46,434 bases of DNA from an uncultured Hyphomicrobiales bacterium (GCA_903877935.1 CAIRGA010000146.1:1-46434), one strand, 5' to 3'; numbered from the stretch's first letter, positions 21,596 through 32,603 are shown. Program-made: numbers and translations. The notes: a model not told the origin generated them from the letters alone.

Positions 21596-21689
21596 TTAAT
21601 CGACAGGAGGAATCCTAAGGTTCGCATGGTAAACAGAGCGTTTAGCGATCGGATTCAAAACGAATTGATTTAATTACCTCGTATCATGG

Positions 21690-21704
21690 TTACCGGAAGG
21701 TTAA
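21690..21704. promoter_or_regulatory. CtrA-like site upstream of ccrM
   Basis: TTAC-CGGAAGG-TTAA (other strand TTAA-N7-GTAA), one mismatch to TTAA-N7-TTAA; overlaps the rnhB stop. Confidence 0.35.
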
Positions 21705-22306
21705 CCCTTCAACGGTGCAAAACTGAAGCGATGGATAGGGCACGCCCCGAGCATTTTAATCGCTTCCAAATGTTCGACGGTGCCATAGCCCATATGGCGT
21801 TCAAGGCCAAAGCCCGGCCAGAATTCTGCGGCCCTTACCATCAGCCGATCCCGCGTCACCTTGGCTAAAATCGAAGCCGCAGCAATTGAAACCGAGCGTG
21901 CATCGCCCTTCACCAAAGCCAGGCCTGGACATGGCAAGCCATCAGGCACATCTCGTCCGTCGATCAACACATAAGCCGGTTGAACCGCTAATCCGCGAAC
22001 CGCATCTGCCATGCCCCGCAAGGTTGCAGCCCTTATATTGATCGCATCAATGGTTTGCGCTGAAACGCTGACAATCGCAGCATGGCTCGTGGCAAGGATA
22101 TGCTCATAGAGCGCTTCCCGTTTTGCCGCCGTCAATTTTTTAGAATCATTGAGACCGATCGGGATATGGTCCGGATCCAGAATACACGCAGCCACAACAA
22201 CGGGACCCGCGAGCGGGCCACGACCGGCTTCATCGACACCTGCAACAGGTGCAACTCCACGAACCATCAAATCGGCTTCAAAGAAATAGTCGGGCTGATG
22301 GGTCAC
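21701..22306 (-). CDS. rnhB: Ribonuclease HII
   Basis: GTG start; [39 protein letters not shown]. Confidence 0.96.
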   Translation of the reverse strand: MTHQPDYFFEADLMVRGVAPVAGVDEAGRGPLAGPVVVAACILDPDHIPIGLNDSKKLTAAKREALYEHILATSHAAIVSVSAQTIDAINIRAATLRGMADAVRGLAVQPAYVLIDGRDVPDGLPCPGLALVKGDARSVSIAAASILAKVTRDRLMVRAAEFWPGFGLERHMGYGTVEHLEAIKMLGACPIHRFSFAPLKG

Positions 22307-22313
22307 GCGAGAC

Positions 22314-23432
22314 TCAAAATAAATTCAACTGATCGCCAGCTCGTGCAGGCCGCTCGAACAAATCATTACGTAGGCGAAGGCGTTGCCTATTCAATCCCAG
22401 CCGTTCAGTCGCAAGCCTAAACCGTTGTGCAATCAATTCGGCATAAGGCCCCTCGCCGGTCATTCGCTCGCCGAAGCGGGCGACATAATCCTTGCCACCA
22501 CGCGCCGTTTGCACCAGCGATAACACGTGCCGCAATTTTCCGGGATGGTGCTCCAGTAACCATTCGCGAAACAAATCGCGTATTTCGAGTGGCAGCCTTA
22601 AAAAAATATAATTCGCTTCAAGCGCTCTTGCGCCCGCGGCAGCTTCTAATATTTTCTCGATCTCATGATCATTCAACGATGGGATAAGGGGAGCCACCAT
22701 CACACCCGTCGGTATGCCGGCCGCGATTAATTGCCTCACAGCATCAAGCCGCTTTGAAGGAGTGGCGGCGCGCGGTTCCATTTGCCGTGCGAGCACAGGA
22801 TCAAGCGTTGTGATCGATAGATGGACCTTCGCAAGGCCTTGCGCCGCCATCGGTGCCAAAATATCAATATCGCGCGTAATCAAGCCGGATTTGGTTACGA
22901 TACCGACGGGATGCTTAAATCGCGCCAAAACTTCCAACACGGAGCGCATAATTTTTCGCTCACGTTCAATCGGTTGATACGGATCCGTATTGGTTCCAAT
23001 CGCGATCATGCGCGGCGTGTAATTGGACGCCGATAATTCACGCTCCAATAATTCCGCCGCACCCTCTTTGGCATAAAGCTTTGATTCAAAATCAAGCCCG
23101 GGTGACAGTCCCATATAAGCATGCGTCGGACGCGCGAAACAATAAATGCAACCATGCTCGCACCCGCGATACGGATTGATCGAACGATCAAACGGCACAT
23201 CGGGCGATTCATTGCGCGTGATAAGCGTACGCGGCTTTTCAACCGTCACGCTCGTTTTAAAAACTGGAAGATCGGCCATCGAGTCCCAACCATCGTCTTC
23301 CGCAAGACGCGCAATCGGTTCAAAACGGCCTGAAACATTGGTCACAGCCCCGCGTCCGCGCCGCCGATCCCCATCGACGCCGTCAACGGCGAGCCTTTCA
23401 GCCACAAGCTCATTCTCGTTTGCGCGCGCCAT
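22314..23432 (-). CDS. PA0069/SplB-like radical SAM protein
   Basis: [40 protein letters not shown] (CxxxCxxC); 7 nt before rnhB. ATG at 23432 preferred over TTG at 23435. Confidence 0.93.
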   Translation of the reverse strand: MARANENELVAERLAVDGVDGDRRRGRGAVTNVSGRFEPIARLAEDDGWDSMADLPVFKTSVTVEKPRTLITRNESPDVPFDRSINPYRGCEHGCIYCFARPTHAYMGLSPGLDFESKLYAKEGAAELLERELSASNYTPRMIAIGTNTDPYQPIERERKIMRSVLEVLARFKHPVGIVTKSGLITRDIDILAPMAAQGLAKVHLSITTLDPVLARQMEPRAATPSKRLDAVRQLIAAGIPTGVMVAPLIPSLNDHEIEKILEAAAGARALEANYIFLRLPLEIRDLFREWLLEHHPGKLRHVLSLVQTARGGKDYVARFGERMTGEGPYAELIAQRFRLATERLGLNRQRLRLRNDLFERPARAGDQLNLF

Positions 23433-23448
23433 CAAAGCCTCTTAATCA

Positions 23449-23463
23449 GAACATTATGAGAAC
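23449..23463 (-). promoter_or_regulatory. Alphaproteobacterial LexA (SOS) box upstream of radical SAM-rnhB
   Basis: + strand GAAC-ATTATGA-GAAC = GTTC-N7-GTTC on the minus strand, 16 nt upstream of the ATG. Confidence 0.7.
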
Positions 23464-23559
23464 ATCACGAAGCGCTATGATTCATCAAGCCCGAATTGGG
23501 TATCGGATGCCAAAAACAGAGGCAGGCATGTTTCATTTCTCTATGCTATTCGACGCGGC

Positions 23560-24090
23560 ATGATATCCGTGATCCTCCCCGCTCTTACCGAAGAGCCCGC
23601 AGCCATTGAAACGCTCGCCGCATTGGTCGAGGGCGTGGCCGAAGGCGTGCTGCGCGATTGTGTGTTGGTCAGCAGGAAGCCGTCGGACATGCTTGAAGGG
23701 TTTGCCGATGCCGCCGGCTGTGGCTTCACCGTAGAGGCAGGCCCTCATGAGGCCTTGGTTAAAAAAGGTGCCGAGCTGATTCGCGCCGATTGGTCCTTGG
23801 TCATAACGCCCGGTCTCGTCCCGTCTGGTGATTGGCTAACCGAGCTTGCCGATTGGATCGCCGATCGGCCGAGGCCAATGCATGCCGCACTCATCCCGTT
23901 CTATACCCGACGACATTGGACGGCCCGTCTCAACACCTTGATGATCAATGGCCAACCCATCGTCACAGGTAAACCGCATCCGCTACAAGGTAGCGTTGTC
24001 GCAACGGCGTTGCTGCGGCAAGGTACCTTGCCGCGGCTTGATATGCGCGCCCTTGATGCGCGAATGGTCGATCGCCGAACAATCTTTTAA
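23560..24090 (+). CDS. Putative glycosyltransferase family 2-like protein (short)
   Basis: 176 aa starting MISVILPALTEEPAAIETLAALVEG; GT2-like beginning, low-confidence family. Confidence 0.6.
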   Translation: MISVILPALTEEPAAIETLAALVEGVAEGVLRDCVLVSRKPSDMLEGFADAAGCGFTVEAGPHEALVKKGAELIRADWSLVITPGLVPSGDWLTELADWIADRPRPMHAALIPFYTRRHWTARLNTLMINGQPIVTGKPHPLQGSVVATALLRQGTLPRLDMRALDARMVDRRTIF

Positions 24091-24167
24091 GACACAGCTT
24101 TTGGACAGTTTATCCACAAGGCATGCACAGGCTAAGCCTGATTTATCCTCAGTCGCGCTTGAACGCC

Positions 24168-25280
24168 TTAGCCATGTTTCAGCGCCTCACCCGGCCATAG
24201 CGCCTTTCGCGCGCGGTCATATTGCGGCGGCCTTGGCAGGTCGACGCCGAGTGCATCGGCTGCGTGCCAACCCCAGCGCGGATTGTCGAGGAAGGCGCGC
24301 GCCAACGCGATTTGGTCAGCCTTACCGTCCGCTAAAATCTGCTCGGCCTGTTCCGGCGAGACGATCATACCAACCGCGCGCGTCACGATGCCCGTCTTCT
24401 TCTTGATCGCATCGGCAAAATCAACTTGGTAGCCCGGGCCAACCTTAATGCGGGCCGCCGGATCAAGACCGCCCGAACTCACACACGCATAGGCCGCTCC
24501 TTTTGCCTTCAGCGCGGCAGTTAACTGAATAGCATCGTCAACGGTCACGCCGCCATCGATCCAATCCGATCCAGCAATACGAACGCCAACGGCAATGGTT
24601 GCGGGCACGGCTGCTTTTACGGCATCCATCAAATGCAAGGCGAACGCCATGCGTTTTTCATGGGTGCCGCCCCATTGATCCGTCCGCGTATTTGAAATTG
24701 GCGAGAGAAATTGGTGCACAAGATAGCCATGCGTCATATGAAGTTCGATCACTTCAAATCCAAGCCTTACCGAGCGTTTCGCTGCTTGCACAAAGGCTGC
24801 AACCGTATGCTCAATCCCCGCATCATCCAGGGCTTCTGGCGTATGCCAATTCGGGCCAAAGGCTTTCGCGGAGGCGCTCACGGTCTGCCAAGGATCTTGC
24901 GCAGCCTGTAGCGAACCGCCGCCTTCCCACGGGCGCTGCGAGGAAGCTTTACGTCCCGCATGGCCCAATTGAATGCCAAACAACGTACCGGGCAAGGCAA
25001 CTGCACGCGAAGCCGCTAAAACCCGCGCCATCGCCCGCTCATTCGCATCCGAATACAGACCAACGCAACCATGCGTGATCCGGCCTTTCCGCTCAACGCC
25101 TGTGGCTTCCACCATCACAAGGCCCGCACCGGACATCGCCAAATTCATAACGTGCTGAAGATGCCAATCGGTCATCGACCCATCATCGGCCGTATATTGG
25201 CACATAGGCGCAACGGCGATGCGGTTAGGAGCCGTGACGGGACCAATGGCGAGGGGTGTGAAAAGATGGGGTGTAGTCAT
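24168..25280 (-). CDS. NADH:flavin oxidoreductase (old yellow enzyme, YqjM-like)
   Basis: LFTPLAIGPVTAPNRIAVAPMCQYTADDGSMTDWHLQH; HMTHGYLVHQFLSPISNTRTDQWGG. Confidence 0.94.
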   Translation of the reverse strand: MTTPHLFTPLAIGPVTAPNRIAVAPMCQYTADDGSMTDWHLQHVMNLAMSGAGLVMVEATGVERKGRITHGCVGLYSDANERAMARVLAASRAVALPGTLFGIQLGHAGRKASSQRPWEGGGSLQAAQDPWQTVSASAKAFGPNWHTPEALDDAGIEHTVAAFVQAAKRSVRLGFEVIELHMTHGYLVHQFLSPISNTRTDQWGGTHEKRMAFALHLMDAVKAAVPATIAVGVRIAGSDWIDGGVTVDDAIQLTAALKAKGAAYACVSSGGLDPAARIKVGPGYQVDFADAIKKKTGIVTRAVGMIVSPEQAEQILADGKADQIALARAFLDNPRWGWHAADALGVDLPRPPQYDRARKALWPGEALKHG

Positions 25281-25302
25281 TAGGCGTTCGTCCTTTTTTG
25301 GG

Positions 25303-25389
25303 GAATGGCGAATGGCGAATAGGGAGTAGAAGGTTTAACGGCAGCCGATTAGCCCTTATTCGCTATTCGCTACTCACCATTCGCTAAGC
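25303..25389. repeat. Two facing heptamer-phased arrays (GARTRGC units) forming an imperfect inverted repeat
   Basis: Left GAATGGC|GAATGGC|GAATAGG|GAGTAGA (25303-25330); right CTTATTC|GCTATTC|GCTACTC|ACCATTC (25355-25382). Confidence 0.75.
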
Positions 25390-26433
25390 GCTTCTTCTCT
25401 TCTCAATCGCAATATCCACCAAGCTCAACAGCGTGAACAAGGTCTGGGCACCGGCCTGCGCGGTATTGCTGGTGGCATCATATTGCGGGGCAACTTCCAC
25501 AACGTCCGCTCCCACAATATCAAGCCCAGCAAGGCCGCGAATGATCTCGAGCGTCTCGCGCGTGGTAAGCCCACCGACTTCAGGTGTACCGGTACCGGGC
25601 GCAAAAGCCGGATCAAGACTATCCACGTCAAAGCTGACATAAACAGGGCCATCTCCGACAACGGAACGGGCCTTCGCGATAATCGCTTCAATCCCCATCT
25701 TAGGGACTTCCTCGGCATGAATAACCGTCATGCCGCTCTCATAGGAAAATTCCCAAAGATATTCAGCACCCCCTCGAATACCGATCTGGATGACACGCTC
25801 AGGGTCGAGCACGCCATCAAGCACCGCTTTTCGAAAGGGTCCGCCATGATGAAATTTTGAGCCTTCATAGGGGCCGGACGTGTCACAATGGGCGTCAATA
25901 TGAACCATGGCAACAGGCGCCTTGCGGCCGATCGCTTTAAGAATCGATCCCGTAATCGAATGATCGCCCCCGCATGAAACAGGAATAACGCCCGCGTCGA
26001 GCACTAAATTGTAATAGGTCTCAATATCCTCATGGCAGCTTTCAAGGCTGTAGCGGCTCCGGAACGGGATATCGCCCACATCCGCGACGCGGAGCGAGGA
26101 CACCGGCATCCGCTTCAAAACATGTTCATAGGGCCCAACCCGTTCAACGGCACGTACGGCACGCGGTCCAAGGCGCGCGCCAGCACGGTTCGTGACGCCC
26201 AAATCCATCGGCACACCAATCAAGGCAACGTCAAGATCCTTGAATTTCTCGGCGTATGCCTCAGGCTTATAAGGCGCCCCACAGAGCGTTCCGGGTTCGG
26301 CGAATGGCCATTTCCGACGTTCACCTGTAAAAACCGTATCGGCTACCCGCTTAAATTCAGGATCAAAAATATCCCCGCCGGAAGCAGAGCCATATTTTTC
26401 GCGTAAATCGGCAAGATGTTTATCATTGGCCAT
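25384..26433 (-). CDS. speB: Agmatinase/ureohydrolase
   Basis: GVPMDLGVTNRAGARLGPRAVR; CGGDHSIT; HIDAHCDTS; SFDVDSLDPAFAPGTGTPEVGG. Confidence 0.93.
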   Translation of the reverse strand: MANDKHLADLREKYGSASGGDIFDPEFKRVADTVFTGERRKWPFAEPGTLCGAPYKPEAYAEKFKDLDVALIGVPMDLGVTNRAGARLGPRAVRAVERVGPYEHVLKRMPVSSLRVADVGDIPFRSRYSLESCHEDIETYYNLVLDAGVIPVSCGGDHSITGSILKAIGRKAPVAMVHIDAHCDTSGPYEGSKFHHGGPFRKAVLDGVLDPERVIQIGIRGGAEYLWEFSYESGMTVIHAEEVPKMGIEAIIAKARSVVGDGPVYVSFDVDSLDPAFAPGTGTPEVGGLTTRETLEIIRGLAGLDIVGADVVEVAPQYDATSNTAQAGAQTLFTLLSLVDIAIEKRRSA

Positions 26434-26594
26434 ATCAGGCACCCTCATTGTCGTCGAATCTTGGATCCGGTCCCAAACTAGCCCATCAGCACCAACTTGG
26501 CGAGCACGGGCGGGAGCGGCAAAACATACCCTCGCGCATCACCCGACGCTGCGCTAAGGTCAGGCCAACACGTCACCCAATTTTGGTTTTACGC

Positions 26595-27764
26595 ATGATT
26601 CCGTTTAATCCGCATGTCCGCGATACAGGTACCCCGCCCATCCCCGAAGCCCAAGGCTGGGCCAGACATTATGATGGATCGCGCGGACCTTTGATCGATC
26701 TATCGCAAGCTGTGCCGGGCTACCCTCCTCATCCCGATCTTTTAAAGCGTCTGGCCGAAGCGGCAGGCACGACAGCAGCGGCTAAATATGGCGATATCTA
26801 CGGCGACCACTCCTTGCGCGAAGTTCTCGCGGCGGAACTAACCTCCCTTTATCGCGGCAAAGTAGAGGCTGACGAAATCGCCATTACCTCAGGCTGCAAT
26901 CAAGCCTTTGTTCTTGTTGCAATAGCGTTAGCAAAAGCGGGGGACAACATTCTCCTGCCAGCGCCTTGGTATTTTAACCATCAAATGACGCTGAATATGC
27001 TTGGTGTTGAACCGCGCGCTTTGCCCGCCCATGCGACAAACAACTTTATCCCCGATCCGATTGAAGCCGAAGGTCTGATCGATTCATCAACCCGTGCGAT
27101 CGTTTTGGTTACGCCCAATAACCCAACGGGTGCCATCTATCCGCCAGCAACCATTGCCGCCTTTGCGGCCCTTTGCCGCCAAAAAAACATCTGGCTGATC
27201 GTTGATGAAACCTATCGCGATTTTCTCCCCGAAGGTTATGGCCAACCCCACGCGCTCTTTAATGAGCATGGTTGGCAAGGCAATGTTCTCTCGCTGTACA
27301 GCTTCTCGAAAAGCTATTGCATCCCGGGGCATCGCGTTGGTGCGATAATTGGCGGACAAGCCATTCTCGATGAAATCGGAAAAGTAATCGACTGCGTACA
27401 AATCTGCGCCCCACGCGCCGCACAGACGGCGCTCACTTGGGCCATTCCATCGTTGAATGATTGGCGCGCCAACAATACGCGCGAGATTACCCTTCGCGCC
27501 GCAGCCTTTCGTGAAGCCATTGCTGCCTCACCCGGCTGGACGCTCAATTCGATTGGCGCCTATTTCGCTTATGTCACCCATCCGTTTAAAGATACATCGG
27601 TCTTTCAAGTCGCCGAAAAACTCGCTGCCGAGCGGGGTGTTTTAGGTCTTCCCGGCCCTTGGTTCGGGCCAGGGCAAGAACACCATCTGCGCCTTGCTTT
27701 TGCCAATGTCGCCATAGACCCTATCCGTGACATTCCAAACCGTTTGGCAGGATTTCACATCTGA
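26595..27764 (+). CDS. Class I/II PLP-dependent aminotransferase
   Basis: MIPFNPHVRDTGTPPIPEAQGW; ITSGCNQAFVLVAIALAKAGD; VTPNNPTGAIYPP; LYSFSKSYCIPGHRVG. Met at 26595 preferred over 26448. Confidence 0.92.
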   Translation: MIPFNPHVRDTGTPPIPEAQGWARHYDGSRGPLIDLSQAVPGYPPHPDLLKRLAEAAGTTAAAKYGDIYGDHSLREVLAAELTSLYRGKVEADEIAITSGCNQAFVLVAIALAKAGDNILLPAPWYFNHQMTLNMLGVEPRALPAHATNNFIPDPIEAEGLIDSSTRAIVLVTPNNPTGAIYPPATIAAFAALCRQKNIWLIVDETYRDFLPEGYGQPHALFNEHGWQGNVLSLYSFSKSYCIPGHRVGAIIGGQAILDEIGKVIDCVQICAPRAAQTALTWAIPSLNDWRANNTREITLRAAAFREAIAASPGWTLNSIGAYFAYVTHPFKDTSVFQVAEKLAAERGVLGLPGPWFGPGQEHHLRLAFANVAIDPIRDIPNRLAGFHI

Positions 27765-27835
27765 CCCATCCGATTCATTTAAAATACCGTAAAAAGATAT
27801 CATTCTTAACGTGTCTATAAACGCTAAAGGTTCCC

Positions 27836-29911
27836 ATGCGCCTGCTCTCAATTGTCATCGCCCTCTTCGCCCTCCTTTCCATCGGCCTCGGTGCTTCAGG
27901 GGGCGGCATGCAAGCGGTTGGCCTCGGCGTTGTGGGCGTTTTGCTCGCCGTCACAACATGGCGGGCACACAGCATGTCCCGCTTCCTACAAATCTTCGCG
28001 ACGATCTTTGCGACAGAATATCTGGCCTTTGGAAGCATATTAACGCTCGAAGCGCATGATTTGTGGCCCGCCGCGCTCGAAGCCATAGCGGTGCCCGAGA
28101 GCCTGCCGATCACCGTCGGCGTGTTTGGTCTGATTATTTACGCCATTTCCTTTGTGCCGGGCATCATCGCCATCATGCGCATCGCCGACCGCTTCTTTGA
28201 TGGGCGCGATCGGGTCACTGTTCGTCTATGGCCCTTGCCTGCCTTCACGATCATCGAGCAAACCTTGGCGCGCGGCTTCGTGGTATTTCTTGTTGTCGTC
28301 AATCAAGCGCAAGTCGCCATCTCGGTTCGGCTTTCTTATTTTAACCGCGACTGGTTCAATGCCATTCAAGAAAAAAACAGCGACGCCTTTTGGTCACTGC
28401 TTTACACTGTCTTTTTGTTTTGGGCCGTCATCTATATCGTATCGGCCATCATCGAATATGTCGTGCAGTCGCAACTCATGATCCGTTGGCGTCGTTGGCT
28501 TACTGCTCGTTATGTGTCGGATTGGCTGGATAACGGCAGCCATTATCGTATGTCACTTGCCGGCAGCGGGGCAGATAACCCCGATCAGCGTATCGCTGAC
28601 GATGTCGATATGTTTATCAATAAAACCTATAGTTTCTCGATCTCGCTTTTATCGTCCACAAGTTCGCTCGTTTCCTTCTCGATTATCCTTTGGACGATCT
28701 CGGCGAATTTCACGATTCCCGGCACCGAAATTGCCATTCCTGGATTCTTGTTCTGGGTCGCCATGGCCTATTCGGGCTTTGGGACACTTGTGACCCATCT
28801 AATTGGTCGCCGCCTCATCGGGCTCTATTTCGATCAACAAAAATACGAAGCCAATTTCCGCTTCTCGCTGGCTCGGTTACGGGAATATGCCGAGCAGATT
28901 GCCTTGCTCAAAGGCGAGCCAGCCGAACGCGGCCTCTTAATGCACACGTTTGGTGATGTAATCCGCAACTTCCTATCCATTGTTTCACTTCGCAAAATGT
29001 TGATGGCCTTCACTTCGGGCTATGGTCAAATTAGTCCCCTTATTCCGTATGTTGTCGCTGCCCCGTTTTATTTTATCGGTAAGATCCAGCTCGGCGTTTT
29101 AACCCAAACCGCGAGCGCCTTTGGTCGCGTGGAAGGATCGCTGAGTTTCTTTATCGATGCCTATACCTCGCTTGCTGATTACCTCTCGGTTATTCGCCGT
29201 CTGACAGGTTTTGATACATCGATCGATAAAGCCCGCCATCTCGGTAAGGCACCGCTAACGATTGCAACGCGTCGTGCCGATGATAATCGCCTAACCACCC
29301 ATCAGCTCCGTTTAGCCTTGCCGGATGGCACCGTGATTGTCGAAGCTGATCTTGCTTTCAACGCTGGCGAAGCCGTCTTGATTTCCGGCCCTTCCGGATC
29401 AGGTAAATCGACCCTTCTTCGCGCGATTGCGGGTATATGGCCTTATGGTGCGGGTGAGATCACTCTTCCAACCCACGCAAGCGTGTTATTGCTCCCACAA
29501 AAGCCTTATTTGCCGCAAGGCACTTTGCGGGCTTGTGTTGCCTATCCTTCAGACACCGCAGACTATAGCGATGCCGAGCTCACCTCAGCGTTGAGCGCCG
29601 CAGGGTTGGGCAAGCTATCGCAATCGCTCGATGAACACGGCAATTGGTCGCAACGTCTTTCTGGCGGCGAACAACAACGCATCGCCATTGCACGCGCTCT
29701 GCTTGCAAAGCCCGATTGGCTCTTTTTAGATGAAGCAACGTCGGCGCTTGATGAAGATAGCGAAGCAAGATTGTATGCGGCACTGAAAGATCGCTTGCCT
29801 AACACCACCCTAATTTCCATCGGCCACCGTTCAACGCTTAAAGCATTTCATAAGGCAGCCATCAGGATGGAACCCATTGAAAAGGGCGGTTTTAAAGCCG
29901 TAGCCATTTAA
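27836..29911 (+). CDS. ABC transporter, fused permease-ATPase (SbmA/BacA-like, YddA type)
   Basis: 691 aa; WRRWLTARYVSDWLDNGSHYRM; Walker A LISGPSGSGKSTLLRAIAGIWPYG; LSGGEQQRIAIARALLAKPDWLFLDEATSALD. Confidence 0.93.
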   Translation: MRLLSIVIALFALLSIGLGASGGGMQAVGLGVVGVLLAVTTWRAHSMSRFLQIFATIFATEYLAFGSILTLEAHDLWPAALEAIAVPESLPITVGVFGLIIYAISFVPGIIAIMRIADRFFDGRDRVTVRLWPLPAFTIIEQTLARGFVVFLVVVNQAQVAISVRLSYFNRDWFNAIQEKNSDAFWSLLYTVFLFWAVIYIVSAIIEYVVQSQLMIRWRRWLTARYVSDWLDNGSHYRMSLAGSGADNPDQRIADDVDMFINKTYSFSISLLSSTSSLVSFSIILWTISANFTIPGTEIAIPGFLFWVAMAYSGFGTLVTHLIGRRLIGLYFDQQKYEANFRFSLARLREYAEQIALLKGEPAERGLLMHTFGDVIRNFLSIVSLRKMLMAFTSGYGQISPLIPYVVAAPFYFIGKIQLGVLTQTASAFGRVEGSLSFFIDAYTSLADYLSVIRRLTGFDTSIDKARHLGKAPLTIATRRADDNRLTTHQLRLALPDGTVIVEADLAFNAGEAVLISGPSGSGKSTLLRAIAGIWPYGAGEITLPTHASVLLLPQKPYLPQGTLRACVAYPSDTADYSDAELTSALSAAGLGKLSQSLDEHGNWSQRLSGGEQQRIAIARALLAKPDWLFLDEATSALDEDSEARLYAALKDRLPNTTLISIGHRSTLKAFHKAAIRMEPIEKGGFKAVAI

Positions 29912-29931
29912 AGGCGCGGCCTGTTGCTTTT

Positions 29932-30408
29932 TTAAAAAAGCGCGCGCTCAAATTTCAGCTCGCTCTTTTCACCAAGCAGATAGAGAAAGCCATCTTTGAC
30001 CTGCCATTGCAACGAGGTGCGAAGGCTCAAGAGATAGGCCTTCTCAAATTCATTCGTCGCCTTGTCGCATTCCTTTTTCGTCAATGCCAAAGGCCCAACG
30101 GCAATCCCCTGATTTTTAGCGGGATAGGCCGTGGCCGAATAGGTATTGCATCCCGCAAATCCGCGCATCCGCAATTGCGAATCCAGCAATAGGGTTGGCT
30201 GGTTATCGCCCGCAGGCTTTCCATTCAGCGTTGACAATATCCACTGTACATTGAGCGGGAATTGCTTTTGCGTCATCATGGCAGCGCCATTCGATGCGCC
30301 ACCTTTCGGCATCTCCTGCGCGGCAACCGGTGGCGTGATGGCGAGACACAAGCAACCCAGTGCAACCCATGCGACGTGCTTTATCTGTTTCATCCCAATA
30401 CCCTTCAA
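29932..30408 (-). CDS. META-domain (HslJ-like) secreted protein
   Basis: Signal peptide; FPLNVQWILSTLNGKPA; MRGFAGCNTYSATAY. Alternative Met at 30393. Confidence 0.75.
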   Translation of the reverse strand: MKGIGMKQIKHVAWVALGCLCLAITPPVAAQEMPKGGASNGAAMMTQKQFPLNVQWILSTLNGKPAGDNQPTLLLDSQLRMRGFAGCNTYSATAYPAKNQGIAVGPLALTKKECDKATNEFEKAYLLSLRTSLQWQVKDGFLYLLGEKSELKFERALF

Positions 30409-31395
30409 TCAGATGAGCCCTAAACGAGCCTCAAGCCGCTCGATTAATATATTTGTTGCCGTAAACACATAATCGGCTTCGCTAACCGAAACACGCAGCG
30501 CGCCCTCAGCCACGAGCCATTCGGAAAGGTCAAAGATTAAGCCCTTCTTGGTATGAAACCCAATTTCTTCGCCTTGATCCCCTAAAACCGCCACGCCAAA
30601 CCGTTCCACGCTGCGCTGCGCAATCGATTTAGGCATACGCGCAAAACTAGCCCGCACGACGCGATGGGTCCGCGCTTCTTCCTCAGCCGCAATCCGTGCC
30701 AAGATCGTGCGTGCCGATTGCAGGTTTATTTCGCTCCAGTCGGCAGCAAGCGAAGCCACAAGATTGGCTTCGCTTTTCAGCATTGTGCCATCGTCCAATA
30801 CCTTTAACGCATTGGCAACCAGTGTGGCTCCCGTGGTCGTAATATCCACGATGAGTTCAGCAGCACCTGAGGCTGGCGCACCCTCGGTTGCGCCAAGGCT
30901 TTCGACAATGCGGTAATCGGTTACGCCATGCTCGGCAAAATATCGCCGCGTTAGATTGATGTACTTCGTTGCAACCCGCATCTTGCGGCCATGGCGCAAT
31001 CGAAACGCCGACGCCACATCTTCCAAATCCGCCATGGTGCGGACGTCAATCCATGCTTGCGGAACGGCTACCACAACATTGGCATGTCCAAAACCTAACG
31101 GCGTCAACATATCCAGCTTTTGATCCGCATCCGGAATGGACTCGCGGATTAAATCTTCGCCTGTAATGCCAAAATGCGCGCCACCTTGCGCCAATTCTCG
31201 CGCAATCTCGGAGGCTGATAAAAATAAAACTTCAACACCCGGCAAACCGGCTATCGAACCGCGATAATCCCGTGCACCGCGCGATTGCGTCAACGGCAAG
31301 CCAGCACGCGCAAAAAAGCTAAAGGCATTTTCTTGCAAACGGCCTTTAGACGGAACGGCAATCACCAGAGGACTTGGCGCAGAAGGCGTCTTCAT
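30409..31395 (-). CDS. hisG: ATP phosphoribosyltransferase
   Basis: [48 protein letters not shown]-type motif ([25 protein letters not shown]). Confidence 0.95.
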   Translation of the reverse strand: MKTPSAPSPLVIAVPSKGRLQENAFSFFARAGLPLTQSRGARDYRGSIAGLPGVEVLFLSASEIARELAQGGAHFGITGEDLIRESIPDADQKLDMLTPLGFGHANVVVAVPQAWIDVRTMADLEDVASAFRLRHGRKMRVATKYINLTRRYFAEHGVTDYRIVESLGATEGAPASGAAELIVDITTTGATLVANALKVLDDGTMLKSEANLVASLAADWSEINLQSARTILARIAAEEEARTHRVVRASFARMPKSIAQRSVERFGVAVLGDQGEEIGFHTKKGLIFDLSEWLVAEGALRVSVSEADYVFTATNILIERLEARLGLI

Positions 31396-32507
31396 GCCGC
31401 ACCTCCCGATAGCCGATCAATAAACACGGCGCATCCAACGGCCGGAACCGGAGATGCCGCGCCAAGTGTTTGCAATAAACGATCATATCGCCCGCCACCC
31501 ACCAGCGGACGACCATTCGCATCGCCCGAGCGGCGAAACTCGAAAACAGCGCCTGTATAATAATCGAGGTTCCGACCAAACCGCGCCGAAAATGAAATGG
31601 CGTTTAACGGTACACCGCGCGCTTCAATAAATCCGGCACGCGTTTCGAAGGCGTCCAATGCAAAACCAAGATCAAGCTCGGCATCATCCACCAATTTTCG
31701 TAAAGCTACGGACGCCGTATCAGGATCGCCCTCAATCGCCGAATAGCATTCCAAAACACGCAGCGCTTCGTTCGGTAATGCGCCCTCTGTCGCGTTCGAC
31801 GCTTGCGCCAAAAAGCGCTCGGCAATTTCACCTGCGCTACGGCCGCCAACGGTCGATATGCCTGCAATTTGTAAAAGATCTTCAACAAAGGCGCGAGCCG
31901 CTTTCGGGTCTTGGCCCTCAAGCGCATTTAACAGCCCCGCATGTTTCATCGCCTCAGGCGCCGTATCGGCCATCGATGAAAGCGTTGCGGCGTCAAGTAA
32001 GCCCTTCGCAAAGGCCCGCTTTAAACGGCGTTGCCAAACAGGCTGCAAGCCAAGGGCCCCAAGCAAAGCACTAAACAACCCCATGTCGCCAAGCTTAATG
32101 TCAATTTTCGTTTCGCCCGTCTCAGCCACGGCCTCATAGGCGCGTGCCAGAATTTCGGCGTCCGTCGCTTCACGGTCTTGCCGGCCGAACGACTCGATGC
32201 CCGATTGCACGAATTCGTCAGCCTCGCCCTGACGCACCCGGAAAATTGGACCCGAATAACAAAAGTTCTTGGCTTTTCCAGCATCGGACGACGCAAGGTA
32301 GTCGATCGCGACCGGGATCGTAAATTCGGGTCGGAGCGCCAATTCTCGGCCCTCACTGTCGCTGGTAACGAACAAACGGTGCCGAATTTCTTCGCCCGAA
32401 AGATCGAGGAAAATATCGGCGGGCTGCAAAATCGACGGCTCGATGCGCGCATACCCTGCGCGCTCAAAAACCGACAGCACTGTTTCGGCATTTCTAATCG
32501 GTGTCAC
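31392..32507 (-). CDS. hisZ: ATP phosphoribosyltransferase regulatory subunit HisZ
   Basis: HisRS-like class II core ([43 protein letters not shown]); 4-nt overlap with hisG. Confidence 0.93.
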   Translation of the reverse strand: MTPIRNAETVLSVFERAGYARIEPSILQPADIFLDLSGEEIRHRLFVTSDSEGRELALRPEFTIPVAIDYLASSDAGKAKNFCYSGPIFRVRQGEADEFVQSGIESFGRQDREATDAEILARAYEAVAETGETKIDIKLGDMGLFSALLGALGLQPVWQRRLKRAFAKGLLDAATLSSMADTAPEAMKHAGLLNALEGQDPKAARAFVEDLLQIAGISTVGGRSAGEIAERFLAQASNATEGALPNEALRVLECYSAIEGDPDTASVALRKLVDDAELDLGFALDAFETRAGFIEARGVPLNAISFSARFGRNLDYYTGAVFEFRRSGDANGRPLVGGGRYDRLLQTLGAASPVPAVGCAVFIDRLSGGAA

Positions 32508-32603
32508 AATCGCATTTTCCGTTGGTCGGGCCGCTCTTTAGCAGGCCCGCGCCTCATAGGCGACTAAAAACGCGCAAGAAGCGTTAAACTTCACTAAACA
32601 CCG

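Noticed and set aside
24110-24118. Perfect DnaA-box 9-mer TTATCCACA between convergent genes
   Set aside because: Only a single box with no cluster or origin-type genes nearby; one such 9-mer is not surprising by chance in 46 kb.
24599-25078. 159-aa plus-strand ORF
   Set aside because: Antisense to the old-yellow-enzyme gene; no domain.
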